Assembly: GCA_007922225.1 (NCBI GenBank) | Contig: ML680055.1 | Coordinates: 3,592,543 to 3,656,542 of the forward strand | Direction of reading: 5' to 3' | DNA length: 64,000 bases | Source of the DNA: Emydura subglobosa | Taxonomy: Eukaryota; Chordata; Testudines; Chelidae | Shown: positions 1-11,653 of the stretch, in pieces | Layout of the letters: each line of letters opens with the position of its first letter | Position numbering within the stretch: the first letter of the stretch is position 1 | The notes under the pieces: model-generated | Database searches by the model: none | What the model was told of the DNA's origin: nothing | What the model saw: only the letters and a program-made list of their open reading frames with translations | Program-made: the position numbers and the translations under genes

Positions 1-544
1 GGATGAGGGTCCCTTTTTGTGTTCATTTTCACTGGCTGCTCTGACAAAGGAGCTTGGCTCGTTACAAGCGGATGTTAGTCCATGCTGAATTCATTCTACA
101 GAGTCACTCATGGGAAACTTCACCCCTGTGCAGAATGCCAGCATGAGCTGCAGCCCCGCTTAGGATATTGGCTAGTGGAAATTCCAAGGTGGGACCCTGA
201 GCACTTTCGTGGAATGTCCTGAGATGTCAGGTCTTCAAGCCCCAAGATGTAAGTGGTGCCCAGGCCTTTGACTGGGTCTCTGTACATCTCTGTACATCTC
301 CCCAAGATGTAAGTGGTGCACAGGCCTTTGACTGGGTCTCTGTACAGAGGTGGCTTTCTGCATGAGAATGAATTGCACAACTACCCGGTGTGAACTGTGA
401 ATTGTACGCTTCAATATGCAATTCAAGATTGGTGCTACTGGATGGTTATTTACATTACCAGCTGCACAGCCCTTGGAGGAGGAGACAAAACAGAGCTAAT
501 ATGACAGCTGTACTAGGGATGGAAATTCTACTGTTCAAAGGGAT
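1..544. other. Non-coding stretch with a 60-bp tandem duplication
   Basis: No coding region or recognised repeat family is visible here apart from the tandem duplication listed separately. Short ORFs on both strands arise from the duplicated unit and show no recognisable domain. Confidence 0.6.
241..346. repeat. 60-bp direct tandem duplication
   Basis: Bases 241-286 recur at 301-346 with a single difference (c at 260 versus a at 320), giving a 60-bp period. The first unit ends in a doubled 10-mer, tgtacatctc. High identity implies a recent local duplication. It makes the short minus-strand ORFs here look repetitive, but nothing suggests they are translated. Confidence 0.9.
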
Positions 545-835
545 TTTGACATATTTGGTTTTGCTCTGGAGTCAGGAGTTCAATTCCTGACTCTGCCACA
601 GACTCACTATGTGACGTTGGGCAAGGCTTTTGACTACGTGTTATAAAGCGGCCTGACATTGGACACCCCGTTTAAGACAACTCTGACTATCAGGCCCAGG
701 GTACCTTAGCTGGGTGCCTGAAAACGGATGCTTGGTACTTGAGAATGGAAAACTTTTAAAAAATGTAGGCCTTCTTCTTTCTTTATGTCTAGTTTTCCTC
801 ATCTATAAAGTGGGAACAGTAATGTTCCAAGTGGG
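545..835 (+). repeat. MIR/CORE-type SINE, split by about 150 bp
   Basis: Bases 565-632 match the tRNA-related and core part of MIR-type SINEs (ggagtcaggagttcaattcc, then ctctgccacagactcactat and gtgacgttgggcaaggc). The next MIR block (ttcctcatctataaagtggg) appears only at 797-816. The intervening 640-790 does not fit MIR and looks inserted. Assigned by recognising the well-known MIR sentence, not by alignment. Confidence 0.7.
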
Positions 836-3659
836 GTTAAAGGAAAAATTCATGACTGAGGGGCTTCAGATACTCTGGTGCTGTGGGCTATAGAATAGCT
901 GGCAAAGGTGGCTCTCCTGATAAACGATGATTAATCACTTGTGCCGAGAGGCCCTGATTGAGCCGGGGACCCTGTTGTGCTAGGTGCTGTATCTATGTAT
1001 TGACCAGAAAGGTTTGCCAAAAAGCTGTGAAGGAGGCTTCCGCCCCGGGTGAGAAGCACGCTGCCCTTTGCATCACTTCCCTACCCATTGTATCCCTCCA
1101 TCCGATGTTCTGTTTCTCCACAAAGCAGGCCGGGGTGGGTGTCCTGTACGTGAAAGCCATGCTGCAGGTTTGGAAACATGGAAATCCTTGAAACCAGTGA
1201 CATGTATAGACTTGAGAGCTACAGTGCCATCAGGATCCCCCCGGTATTAGACGCGCAGAGCCAGTTTCATCCCATGAAGCCAAAGGAGTTACGCCAGCGA
1301 TAGATTTGGATCACAGAGACTAATGAGGCAACTGAAGAACCCCCTGAGTCTGCAGGCTGGCAAAGCACTTGCCTTTGAATTTCCTAGCAGAGACCTTTGC
1401 ATGCAGCTGTAGACATAATCCTCCATCTCAGACGTCTTAATCTTGAAGGAGAGGGAAGTGGCAGTCACAGTGATCGTTACATAAACATTTCCCAAAGAAT
1501 TGCCAAGCGTTATTCGGCAGTAATCCTGTCAACTGCAAGATATCAGCTCAACATGAAAGCAAAGGTGTACCAGATACACATCTTCACTGTGGCGGTGTTC
1601 ATTCCCACACAGATGGGCCCTAGAGTAAGACAAGTGAACATTACTAAGAGGGGGTTTGCTTAAGTCCCGGTTTTGGATTATTTATTCAGCCAGACACACG
1701 GACTTTCCTTCTTACATTTGCAAGCCCTTCATGACTTATTCATCTGCAGATGCTGTCCTGTAACATTTATGGAATACGTATAAATTGGATATTTTTCAGC
1801 TTTAGAAATGTGTACGCTGGGCTGTACAAAGTCAGATTTATAAATCACAACCAGGCTCCTTACCCTAGGTGCTGTATGCCCTGACACCATTCAATTTCTG
1901 TAGTAAAATGTCACTGAGAGAGGCACATAAAGACTGCCCAAGGAGAACGTGCTCAGTTGTGAGTAAAGCCACTCTGCTCTGGCCTACGCCGTGACAATTT
2001 TACAAAGATACAGCAGCTGCATGTTATTTTTACCGAGTGAGACGGCTGAGTTTCTCCGTAGTAGCTTCTGAAAACGGCTGAGCAGCCCACACGCGTGCTT
2101 TCTAGGATCCATAGGCATTGCCCCAGCCACACACTTTTTCTTCTCGTCAAGATTTTCGTTTGAAAACAAATGAGACCAGGCCAAAGAGCAAACAAAGCCA
2201 CAAGGCCTCTGGCACCAGGCCATTGCTCTGAGTCTCACAGGAAACTCAGGCCCGTTGCTAGCATAGGGTCGGTCTAAACTGCATCAACAACCCACTGTGG
2301 ACTGTTGGCTTTAGTGCCAGCACCCCTCCCTCTGTGTTGGACATACTCATCTGCCAGTGAGTGGCATCTGAGGACCAGCCGACCTCCTGGGTTTTGTTCT
2401 TTTGACTTTGTTGTGAGTAGGGTTGCTTCCTCTGAGGCACAAAGCACCAGGACATCTGAGATGATCCCATAACGCTGGGCAACTGGCAATGTGTACTGAG
2501 TACCCTTATAGATTTCCCAGGACTGCTACCTCAAAAGAGGAATGATCCTGGGAAAACCTGAACAGGTGGCAACCCTACTTGTGAGCAGGAAGGAAGGAGG
2601 GTCTGGGGCTCCTGGGGCTAGGTATTAGCTATTGAGAGAAGCCATCCCCTCATCTTGTGACACAGATTCCCTCATGCCCTGTCCAGTTTGCCTCCTGCAT
2701 CTCACTTCTCCTTTCACATGCTGGCAGGGAGCGGGTGAGGTACCGAAGCAACAGAAAGTAGGAATGGGGTTTTCTGGCAAAGAGTCTATCGCATCTCTGA
2801 GCAGCAGGCAAGTGGGGAGTGTGGGACTCCTGCATGGGAGAAGGACCCCTCTTCCCCTGTTCACATAGCGTCCTGTGAAGGAGAAACACCAAGAGTGTGA
2901 GGGACACGCTAGAGTCCTGGAGGTTACCTTTGTTTTCATTCAGCACCCTCCATTTTTCCAATGCTTTGCAAAACTGGGTGACCCTTTTCAAAGTCAAGTG
3001 ACAACTGCACTGCAGGCTGGAAAGCATCCAGCACAGAGGTTCACATTTATAAATGCCTTAACTGGGAATACCACAACAGTAGAATAATCCTAATTGGGGT
3101 CTTTGGGGATAATAATCATCGTCCTACAACTAGTTGCATGTCTTGATTGCACATCATGTGAACTGACAAGCATCACTCGCAGTTCCTTAACCATACCAAT
3201 AGGTGACACTAGCCATATCCACTGCTGCCTTAGCAAGAGAATCCCTTGCAGTTTGAATTTCCATTGATAGGTGACACAAGCAATCTCTGTACTGGTTACA
3301 GTGGAAGAGGATGAATGTGCAACCTTGCCATTGCAGGGCAGGTGTGGGGAGGTGTTCCAAAAATTAAAGCAAACAAGGACACTTGCAAAGCAAAATGTTC
3401 CCTCTGCAGAGCTCAGACCCTGTCCAGCGGCACCTGGGAAGGAGCCTGAGTGAAGGCAATCATGTAGTAATGAGACACATAATATCCAATTAGAACAAGA
3501 AAAAGTCATTTGTGAAGCAGTCGCAAACCAACATATCCTGTCAACCCGAAGAGTTACAAAAGGATGAGTCAGACCTCCCAAAATAGTCAGATGAATTTAA
3601 AAACCATGCCGTTCTGTAAAAAATCGTAAACGTTGGATTCATTTTGTCTTCTGCCTTCT
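836..3659. other. Mostly unique non-coding DNA
   Basis: No coding exon could be supported. Around 950-1000 lies a short interspersed-repeat piece (tgtgctaggtgctgta) that recurs near 13060 and 50010. Around 2540-2575 an end fragment (gacaggtggcaaccctac-like) resembles a common sauropsid repeat terminus. The longest ORFs here (minus strand 2650-3027 and 3090-3581) have no recognisable domain, no signal peptide with context and no splice structure, and are treated as chance. Confidence 0.5.
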
Positions 3660-3830
3660 GAGTCTTCAGGTCGGGCTCGGTTTGTGTTTTCAAGCTTTCC
3701 TTCCCAGCCATAAGAGCTAGAGTTTTACTCTTCTTTAAAAGAAGAAGAAGAAGAAAGCCGACTGAGATTTGCACCTAATCACGTGTCTCCAGGAGTTGGG
3801 ACTTTAAAGAAAATACCAAATATCGCGGGT
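3660..3830. repeat. Interspersed repeat F, copy 1
   Basis: The order aagctttcctt, a lysine-codon-like A/G run, actgagattt and then aggagttgggactttaaaga is repeated, more decayed, at 15730-15900. Two independent copies with the same internal order indicate an interspersed repeat. Family not identified. Confidence 0.5.
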
Positions 3831-5530
3831 GTCGCAATACAGTTGCAAGTTGTCTACTCTGATATCCTATAGCTCTGGAGGTCCTAGTACCTTCATCTAA
3901 CTATCTGTCCATTTATCTGTCTAATCTGTTCTTTCAGTTGTAAACTTGGGGTCAGAGACTGTTCTCCAGGTTGTGTTTGCATCACAATGCATTGCCCAGC
4001 CTGACCAGAGCAATCATCTCCCTGCCTGCTTTGCAAATAGTTTTCATGTTGTGAACACTGCCTAACAACCAAGGAACCCACAGTTCCTGCATTGACCTTT
4101 AAATCGTATTCCTATTTCCCTGAGAACGCTGAACTGGAAGGTCAGACTCAGCGTCACTGCTGAGGTTTCTGACATTCTGTAGGAGATGTAAAGGTGTTTT
4201 CAGCCTGGGAATCTTGCTGTGGCTTTAAGGCATCGCTGACTGACAGAATCCCTCTGTCAAATATTATTCAGAGTGGGAAAATTTATGAGACTTAACTTAG
4301 AGGCCTTGCAAAGAGTGGCCCAGTACAGATAAGTGTGGTGAAGCCTTGTTTGTGCCCTAAGCAATGTCTGATGGCGCAGAAAGCTTTCAGAAATAATATG
4401 ATATGAAATAATGCCTCTCAAGCCCAGAGGCAGCTACCGTGAAGCAGGTAATGAAAGTGTGGGAGACAGATTGTTCCAGGGAGGATCTGGAACCTTAGCT
4501 AAAAGCTTGTTGAACTGCAGCACGGGGTTCCTGTCATGCCTTCAGGCATAGCGGGACAGCTTCTCCATGGCATCCTACCTCCTTTGCACCACAGAAGCAG
4601 GGTTGTGAACAGAAACCCTCAGCTGCAGTGGAGCTGGCTGAGCTGTCCACAACACTCCCCTTTCTCACCCCATGTGGCTCCAGTGTAGGAAGGAAAAGGT
4701 GGCTATTGTGACCTGCAGTCTGCTATGCTCAGCTGTCCCAGTCAGCTCCAAAGTGCAGAGCAGGTCTGTCTTGATAGCCACCCTCCCTTTCCCCCCACCC
4801 ATGCTGAAAAGAAGTAGGCAGAGTAGAGCATCTGGACCAGTGTATCATTTGGGCGCAGTTAAACTGCATGGTGCCCAGCTCGCATTGTTTAGAAATCAAT
4901 GGGAGTTAAGCACCTAAACACTGCTGAGGATCTGGGGCCCATGTAGCTAAAGTTTTCTCCATCCTTAAAGTATGCTAGGCTCCGGGCTGCAGCTTTTATA
5001 TCTTCATGGAGTCCCCTGTTTTCAAGCTCTGTTTGTAAGTGATTAAAAGGGGGGAAATCGCAGCTACGCAGTGTGTGCTTGAGAGCTGAGAGTCAGAAAC
5101 CTCTATGGGGTCTGGTGATGCAAAATGAAACCATATCTGCTGAGAAAACAATGGTCTGCTGGGAATCCGGCCTTGAGATTTATCTCTGTTTAAGGGGTCT
5201 TCCCACACCTGCTCCGTTCCTATTGTTCACCACTATAGGGATCCCTAAACAATTCTTAAGTGGTGTCACAATCAGTAGCTAACTCACAGATGAGGTGACT
5301 GAGGACTAGAACTTGGTACCATAGGCCTCACCACTGGGCCAATGTAGGATTTTCACCACCAGTAGCTGAAGAACACTTATGCTGAAAAACTAGCTGAAAG
5401 AAGCAGGTTTTTAAACTTGCTGGAGCTAGCTGATAGACCGAGACAGGATCAGACATGTTAAACTAGGGCACCATACGCGTCAAAGACCTTTTCCTTTTCC
5501 ACTTTGCAAATGGCAATGAACAGATGCCTC
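3831..5530. other. Non-coding stretch with a short palindromic repeat
   Basis: No gene seen. Bases 4885-4935 (atcaatgggagttaagcacc followed by a gaggatctggggcc-type end) resemble the short sauropsid repeat seen again near 54170-54250. The remainder appears unique. Confidence 0.5.
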
Positions 5531-6519
5531 TGTGATGTTGGCAGACCAGGTGCCAGCTCATGCTGAAGCCACAAGTCAATTCACCTACGTATTAATATAG
5601 CTCAAAGAAACTGTTAAATGTATAAGTGTGTTTTTGGTGTTTAAACTTCATGACAACTAGTGGGTTGTTACATGCATTGTTTTCACTTATCTGCATCCTG
5701 CTATAATGTAATATCAAACGTTTACATACCCCTGTAACAAAATACCCCACCAGACAAGAAGCCGTGTGGAATGCAAATGAAGAACGTTCATAGAAAAGTG
5801 ATCATTTCAAACCAAGTGGGCATTGTGTGTGATGATCAGAGGTCAAAGACTCAAAAATCATTCCTCACTCACCATCCTCAGAGGAAGAACCTGTGTGGGT
5901 AGTCGGCTTGTTTTCTGTGAGAAGAAGCTATAAGAATGGATTTAAGAAAAGATCCTTCATCTCTGGACTGTTTGGATTCTAACAGAGTGGACTATCTGAA
6001 CGAGAAGATGGAGACCCCCAGAATTATTCTGGGTAGCCCTGAGAAACTTTGGGGAAACTGGCAGTTTATTACATCACTGCCACCATTTGGAATTAAAAAT
6101 TGTATCTCACCTGTACATGTATTTTACCTTCTTTAACCTCTCAATAGCTCTCATTTCTTTTCTTAGCTAATAAACCTTTGTGCTAGTTTACTATAGAATT
6201 GGCTGCCAGCCTACTCTCTGGTGTAAGATCTAGAGTACCAGTTGATCTGGGATAAGTGACTGGTCTCTTGGGGCTGGAAGCAACCTGATGTGATGTGATT
6301 TTTGGTGTAAGTGACCTTTTATCACAAAGTCCAGTTTGTCTGGGGCTCTGTAAACTCCATGATAAGCCTGGTACAGTGATCCAGGAGTTCACATTTGTCA
6401 CTGGCTTGGTGAAATCTAATTATAAAACACAGCACCATCTTGGGGCATCTGCCCTATTTTCTGACAGTCTGCCCTGAGGTAGGCACTCACATCTGTGAGC
6501 CACTCCAGACAGTGTGACT
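5531..6519 (+). mobile_element. LTR family A, copy 1 (solo LTR-like)
   Basis: About 1 kb starting tgtgatgttggcagaccagg and ending ccactccagacagtgtgact. The same sequence in the same order occurs at 47213-48227 (+), and in reverse at 34791-35417 and 54942-56086. It holds a poly(A) signal AATAAA at 6169-6174 followed by gtttactatagaattggctg. TG start, long length, poly(A) signal and lack of coding content fit a solo LTR of an endogenous retrovirus or Gypsy-like element. No target duplication was identified. Superfamily not determined. Confidence 0.65.
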
Positions 6520-6727
6520 GTATCACCCCCCTGTGAGATTGCTAAGTATTAACACAGCCATTTTAGTAGTAGGCAAAGCTGGTGAAATTCACCTTGGGTA
6601 GAGGGTGGCACATGGGATATTTGTGGGCTACAAGGGGAGGGCAGGGATGCCTAGCTCTCCTGATGAATATCTGCAAGGGGGTCGATTTTAGGCCAGCTAA
6701 TGAACTGAAGATAATTGGTCTTGTGCT

Positions 6728-7440
6728 AAAAGCATGGAGTGGGACTCAGAAGCTCTGTGTTCAGACCCCAGCTCTGCAACTGAATTCCAGAGTAGAAACG
6801 GTTGGGAATTTTTTGACAAATCAGCTTTTTGTCAAAAAATGCCAAATCACAAATCCAAAACAGTTTGTGAAATGCGACCAGGTTCAATGAATGTCCTGGC
6901 TCAAACAATGTTGAGAAGGGGGGAATTTAAAATTGTCACAATGTATCATTTTGAAATTTTCACAATGAAAAATTCTGGTTTTTCAGTTCAAAAAAAATCT
7001 TTGTTGTTTGTTTTGAAGTTTAAGCTAATGAGGTGGGGAAAAGGTTAAAGAGAAAAAGGTCAACATTGAAAAAAAATGTTTCAGAATTATCAAAACAAAA
7101 TATTTTGATGACTCTGAAACAGAAGAAGGTTAGCGGTTTGGGTTCACAAATATTTTTGAGATTTGACTTTGTGTTCTGATTTGAGACAGGAAAATATTTC
7201 AAACTCTCAAGTATTCATGGGGTAGGAAAACAGTCTCCCACCCAGCTCTGTTCCTCAATGGCCGTGGACAAATCACTTGATTTCTTAGCCTCTACTCTTT
7301 AAAATAGGGAAAACAGTTATTCCTTTCCCTCATTCTTTAGCTATTTAAAATACAGACCTGTTTTTGGAGTGGGTGCACAGAACCTAGCACCATGGTTCCT
7401 CTAGGTACTACTGTGAAGTAATAATAATGGACTTGGCCAA
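6728..7440 (+). repeat. MIR-type SINE interrupted by an A/T-rich element
   Basis: Bases 6734-6786 carry the tRNA-related MIR segment (agctctgtgttcagacccca, gctctgcaactg). MIR resumes at about 7245 with cctcaatggccgtggacaaa, ctctttaaaatagggaaaac and a 3' part to about 7430. Between them sits the A/T-rich element listed at 6795-7243. The nesting dates the A/T-rich element as younger than the MIR. Confidence 0.65.
6795..7243. mobile_element. A/T-rich short DNA-transposon-like element (family T)
   Basis: Begins cggttgggaattttttgaca and ends ctcccacccagctctgttcc, so the termini are roughly inverted (ggttggga versus tcccaccc). The interior is rich in tttgtcaaaaa, ttttgaaattttc and aaaaat runs. Similar ends and interiors occur at about 30140, 31615, 35525, 43240, 46545, 50350 and 56196. 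Non-autonomous MITE-like; superfamily unknown, hAT suspected. Confidence 0.5.
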
Positions 7441-8579
7441 GATTATGCAAAGAATCGTTAGTGAACTCAATAACTGAACCTAAGGCTCCTGACTAACTAC
7501 CTTTTTCTTGGTACTAATACTATATTCATCTCTATGGTAGTTGAGTGCCATTATTTTCAGCCTGTCTCTAACCATGAGACACAAATCTTTCCCACAGAAA
7601 CAAATAATAGAGATGAGAAGAAACAAAAAAACAAAACAAAAAAATCAAGAGGTAAGAAAGTAGTTGCCAGTTTCCGACTTTACAGTGAACTAAAATAATA
7701 ATTTTTCTGTCTTGTTTGCATCACACCAAATTAAGCCTATGTAAACCCAAAACAAGAAGATCCTAACCAAGTGTTTCAGGTACTGCTACCCAAACAGTGA
7801 AGTCATCACCCAACTAAATCCTGTTTGAACTCTGTGCAGCAGGAACCCAACTAATTGCAGCTTTGATTAATGCGTTTGGTACTAAAGTCCTAATTGCATA
7901 ATGAGAACCTTATAGTTCACTTTAACTACTGAACTGTTTCCAAATTAAGCCAGCACCGCACATCCACTTGCTGCAACCTGTAGTTTGGTTAATTTCCATG
8001 CTATAATTACCAGTGTTTCACTTTATATGTGGCTCTGTGGGGTCCGTTACAGAGTGTTTGTTTCTGCTCCAGCAAATCGTGGTCTGAGACATGTGTATTA
8101 TGTTTGAATTGTGAGCGGTGAAGAGATTGTAAGTGTTGTTTTGCACTACCTTCAAGCTAGAGTACACAGCTATAATCACTTTTTAATTGTTCTCCGCCAG
8201 CTGTCTGTGTGGTATGAGACCGTCCTGTGCTCTTGCTTATTTAAAGACAATCGGAACCCATGCTCCAGATCTGGAAGGCTACAAAGTTCCATCTCTCTTC
8301 TGTGTACCCTCTGATTCACTGACTGCCATCCCTCCTGTCAGCAGTACAGGTGTCTGGTTCAACCTGTTGATTATCTTCACCCAAGAAACAAAGGTTGATT
8401 TGGGAAGGCCTATTGGGAAAGGGGTGGGCTCCTTGAATTACAGAACAACCTCATTGTCACGCTGGCTGGATGGGGGGTGTGGGGAGAGGACATTTATTAT
8501 ATTATTTAACGTCAGTGTGTCAAAATCGTAGTAATTCATGCGAGATATGCCATGTCAAGTACTGTTAGAAAGGCTATAA
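7441..8579. other. AT-rich unique stretch with a conserved-element-like block
   Basis: No repeat or gene recognised. Bases 7690-8100 contain many homeodomain-type cores (taattgcagctttgattaat, ctaattgcataatgag, ggttaatttccatg) with few CpGs, the texture of vertebrate conserved non-coding elements. This is a texture-based guess only. Confidence 0.3.
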
Positions 8580-9542
8580 TGTGCTAAGTAGGATGATGAT
8601 GTTTATGTTCATGTGTTACACGTGTAATGGAAGTTATGGAGATGGTTGATATATCTATATTTCAAATTGTGCTGTGTCTGGGCAACTCCCCAGACAGGAT
8701 GGCTGCAGAGCAATAGCCTGCTTAATGGCCCATTAAGAAATTCACAGATACAAGGGGCCCAGGGGGAGAAGCCAGGGATATACCTGATGAGGCATCAGGA
8801 CTTACTCATGTGACTCTGGACTCCATTTTGGTTTCTGTAAAATTCCACAAGCAGCATGGAAAAAAGCCAGAGAACATAAAAGGGAGAGGCCCGGGATCCA
8901 TTTTGTCTTCAATCCTGTTCAGCCTTCAGCCACCTACCTACCTGTGGATCAACTTATCTATAACTGAAGCTGTGAAACAAAGGACTGAGACCCATCCAGG
9001 TACTGGATGTATACCAGAGGGACTATACAAGCCTGCAAACTCCACAATTCTCCTAGAAACCTGATATACATGGACTTTCAAATCATCTGTATGTATCTGA
9101 TTGCTTTAATCCTTTAACGTTTCTCTTATTGTTTGTTCCTTTCTTTTCATAATAAACCTTTAGTTTTAGTTACTAAAGGATTGGCTGACAGCGTGGTATT
9201 TTGGGTAAGATCCACACTTTTATTGATCTGGTGCTGTGGCTGACTCTTTGGGGTCAGGAGAAACCTTTTTAGTAAAGAGCATAGAGTTCTAGTAACTGGT
9301 CTCTTTACTGGACCTAGTGGCTGATTGGGAGCCAGAGATTGAAATGCAATAAAGGGGGCTGTGTGTATTTGTACACTGGCTTCTTGATAACCAGTGTGGG
9401 GGAATCAGACGCACAGTTTGTGGTTGGTTGGGAAGTCTGACTTCAGTGTCACCCACCAGTGTTGGGAGAATCTGCTCTCCTTTTGCAGCCTGCCCTGACC
9501 TTGGCATTTTCAGGTGGCTGCCCTAGGCACAGAAGGGTCACA
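8580..9542 (+). mobile_element. 5' LTR of family C retroelement
   Basis: A probable LTR with a TATA-like cataaaagg at 8876-8884, poly(A) signal AATAAA at 9151-9156, a downstream block tagttactaaaggattggctg that resembles family A, and an end at gggtcaca (9535-9542). The start (tgtgctaagtagg) is the less certain boundary. It is followed directly by a leader and a gag-like remnant, so this copy kept some internal sequence, unlike the solo LTRs nearby. Confidence 0.55.
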
Positions 9543-9650
9543 GTGGCGTAGTCATGGCAGGATCCACAGAACCAGAACATTTGGATTTTGGATCAGAACC
9601 TCATGCTTAAAATTTGATACTGAGAGTGTTAAAGGTTAAAGTTAGCCAGA
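9543..9650 (+). other. Primer-binding-site-like leader of family C element
   Basis: Immediately after the LTR end come gtggcgtagtcatggcagga and then a short leader. A tgg-starting stretch adjoining the LTR is where the tRNA primer site of an LTR retroelement lies. The matching tRNA was not established. Confidence 0.4.
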
Positions 9651-9810
9651 ATGAGTGATTCACAATAAGATAAAGCAATCCAACTGCAAGCCTTGAGAGA
9701 GAAACGGCGTCTTTGGTATGAGAGAGAAATGGCTGAGAGAGAAAAAGACGAGGAGGAGAGAGCCCAGGAACTCATAAAGAGGAACATGGCACATTGTCTC
9801 CACTGGTCTG
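9651..9810 (+). pseudogene. gag-like N-terminal remnant of family C retroelement
   Basis: An ATG at 9651 opens a frame that meets a TAA at codon 6 and then runs on to 9890. Between about 9670 and 9790 it encodes a strongly charged Glu/Arg/Lys helix (for example WYEREMAEREKDEEERAQEL), a coiled-coil texture common at the start of Gypsy-type Gag proteins in vertebrate genomes. It directly follows an LTR and primer-site-like leader, which is the main support. No zinc knuckle, protease or polymerase follows, so it is a truncated, dead element. Alternative: a chance low-complexity ORF. Confidence 0.4.
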
Positions 9811-11104
9811 CTTTGGAGGCTCCCACAGCCATTCTTGCTCTGTTGTTGAAGCCTGTTACCATCAAGGCTTCTGCTCTGCAGTCTGTCTAACTCTTTGCAT
9901 ATTCTGCATTGATAAGTCCTAGTTGAGTCCTCAACTCCGCTATCACCTACCACCAATTATGAGCAGAACCTCACTGGTAAAACCTCTATGCCACATCAAC
10001 ATGTATTCGCTTCAGAACTCTATGTCTATATGGCAGTGAGTTGTTCATTTTTACATAGCTCAGTTCCTATGAAACTATTCCCATGGAAAAGCACTGGGAA
10101 TTTTACAGCGCTCATCCTTTGGAAATGATGCAGCACCTACCGCCATCCTGAAAACGAGGGCTGCCTGTTGGTGCTTCTGCAACATAATAGTAATGGATTT
10201 AATTGCAACTAATTCTACGGTTGAGTGGTGACACTTTTCAAGCAATAACATCTCAGAATAGCACAAGTCATTCTGGCCAAGAAAGGAAATTGCTTTCCAT
10301 GTGTGTGTTCCATGTACAGGCTGAAGACTCTAGTTTCTATGCAGCACAAAGAGAACTGAATTTGTTTGCCACACTGATCCAGAGTTCTTGCCTTTCTGAG
10401 GTGTGGCATTGCAGGAATCGGTTGCTTCTCTTTAGCAAAGAACATTGCCTGGATACTGTGCATACAGACACACACTCATAATCACACACCCAAATTACTT
10501 ATACATTCACAAACATAATAAAAGGCCCAGTCACTGTATTTGTAGAGAGAAAAAAACCCAACCCCGCCACAATGTAAATAATAATCCAAATTGACTACGA
10601 AAATTTTGTCATTATTAATAATACTGGCTTTTATATTACTTTGTCAATTTGAGAAAAAGACTGTAAATAACCTTAAAATCATTATGTAACACACATTTCT
10701 GCCATGTGACAAAAGAACCATCTATTCCCTTCTGCAGCCTACACAGGGCTTTCTGAGAGGTCAGCATGCTTTCAGTCCTGCCTTGGTCCAGGGAGCAGCT
10801 TTCATCTTCCTTCACTCAACATCGTGAAAGAGAACAAGTCGGGAAATGGATAGCAAGTGAAAGAACTACATCCCACCCTGTATGCCTTTAGAAGTTATGT
10901 CTTCAATGGAGCTGGAAGCTAGCGCACTGAAAGCGGAAGTGTATCTGTGGTGGTGCAAAGACCAAGACATCCTGAATATATACTTAGGGTCTCGGATGGG
11001 ATTGTGTTCAGGGCAGCTGCCCTGCTGCAGACCTAGTTTTAGCACATTAGCTTGATCACAGCCAGCATGTGTATGTCTATCCAAGTGTAGCTGGTAGACA
11101 GTCA
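9811..11104. other. Non-coding stretch without recognised features
   Basis: Nothing gene-like. The minus-strand and plus-strand ORFs around 10200-10480 overlap each other in antisense and have no recognisable domain. Bases 10490-10680 are AT-rich and look unique. Confidence 0.5.
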
Positions 11105-11560
11105 GGCCTAGTGGTTGAAACAAGAGTTCAGCCTACTTGTTAGAGCTGAGTCTAGGGCGGGTGGAGTCCAGGAATGAGCCGGGTCAGTACTAGAGGGACA
11201 AAAGCTGAATACCGGAGTCAAAGTAGAGTCCTGAACCAGAAGCAGAGCTGGGGAGAAAAGTCAGAAGCCAGGGGGGAGCAGGAGCTGGGGGAAGAGCAGA
11301 AGCAGGGTGGTACAAGGGCAAGCACAGCTGCAGGCATGGGTCACACTGATCTGCTGGGGTGGGGGCAGACTTAAAATCAGGACAGTTCCAGGGCCATGCC
11401 CCTGGGATCATTGGTGGCTTAGCAGCGAAGTTAATGAGCGAGTAGGCCAGCAGCTGGTCCTAGCTGGTCTGCCCCCAGACACGGAGCTGGAATTTACACC
11501 TCCAGCTCACAATGTAGACATAGACATGTGCTATGCCCCTTTGCACTAAGCTGAGCTGAC
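11105..11560. mobile_element. Purine-rich LTR-retrotransposon-like fragment
   Basis: Iterated motifs of the type cagaagcagagctggggaga and agccaggggggagcaggagc run through 11180-11330. They resemble, in reverse, the ctgactctaactctggctct iterations at 52670-52790. Such iterations are typical of one turtle Gypsy-like LTR/leader as I remember it. Family and borders are unproven. Confidence 0.3.
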
Positions 11561-11653
11561 CTTTAAATGGGTTCCAAGTAGAACTAACCAGCAATTCCTC
11601 AAAAGCCAGGGCATCCAGTCAGATGAGTGCACATCTGGGCATTAGGGAAAGGG

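Noticed and set aside
2650..3027. 125-residue minus-strand ORF overlapping two other frames
   Set aside because: Antisense and frame-overlapping ORFs of similar length indicate composition, not coding.
3090..3581. 163-residue minus-strand ORF
   Set aside because: No recognisable domain or motif, no promoter or splice context, and low-complexity-free but random-looking composition; length is within chance for 64 kb.
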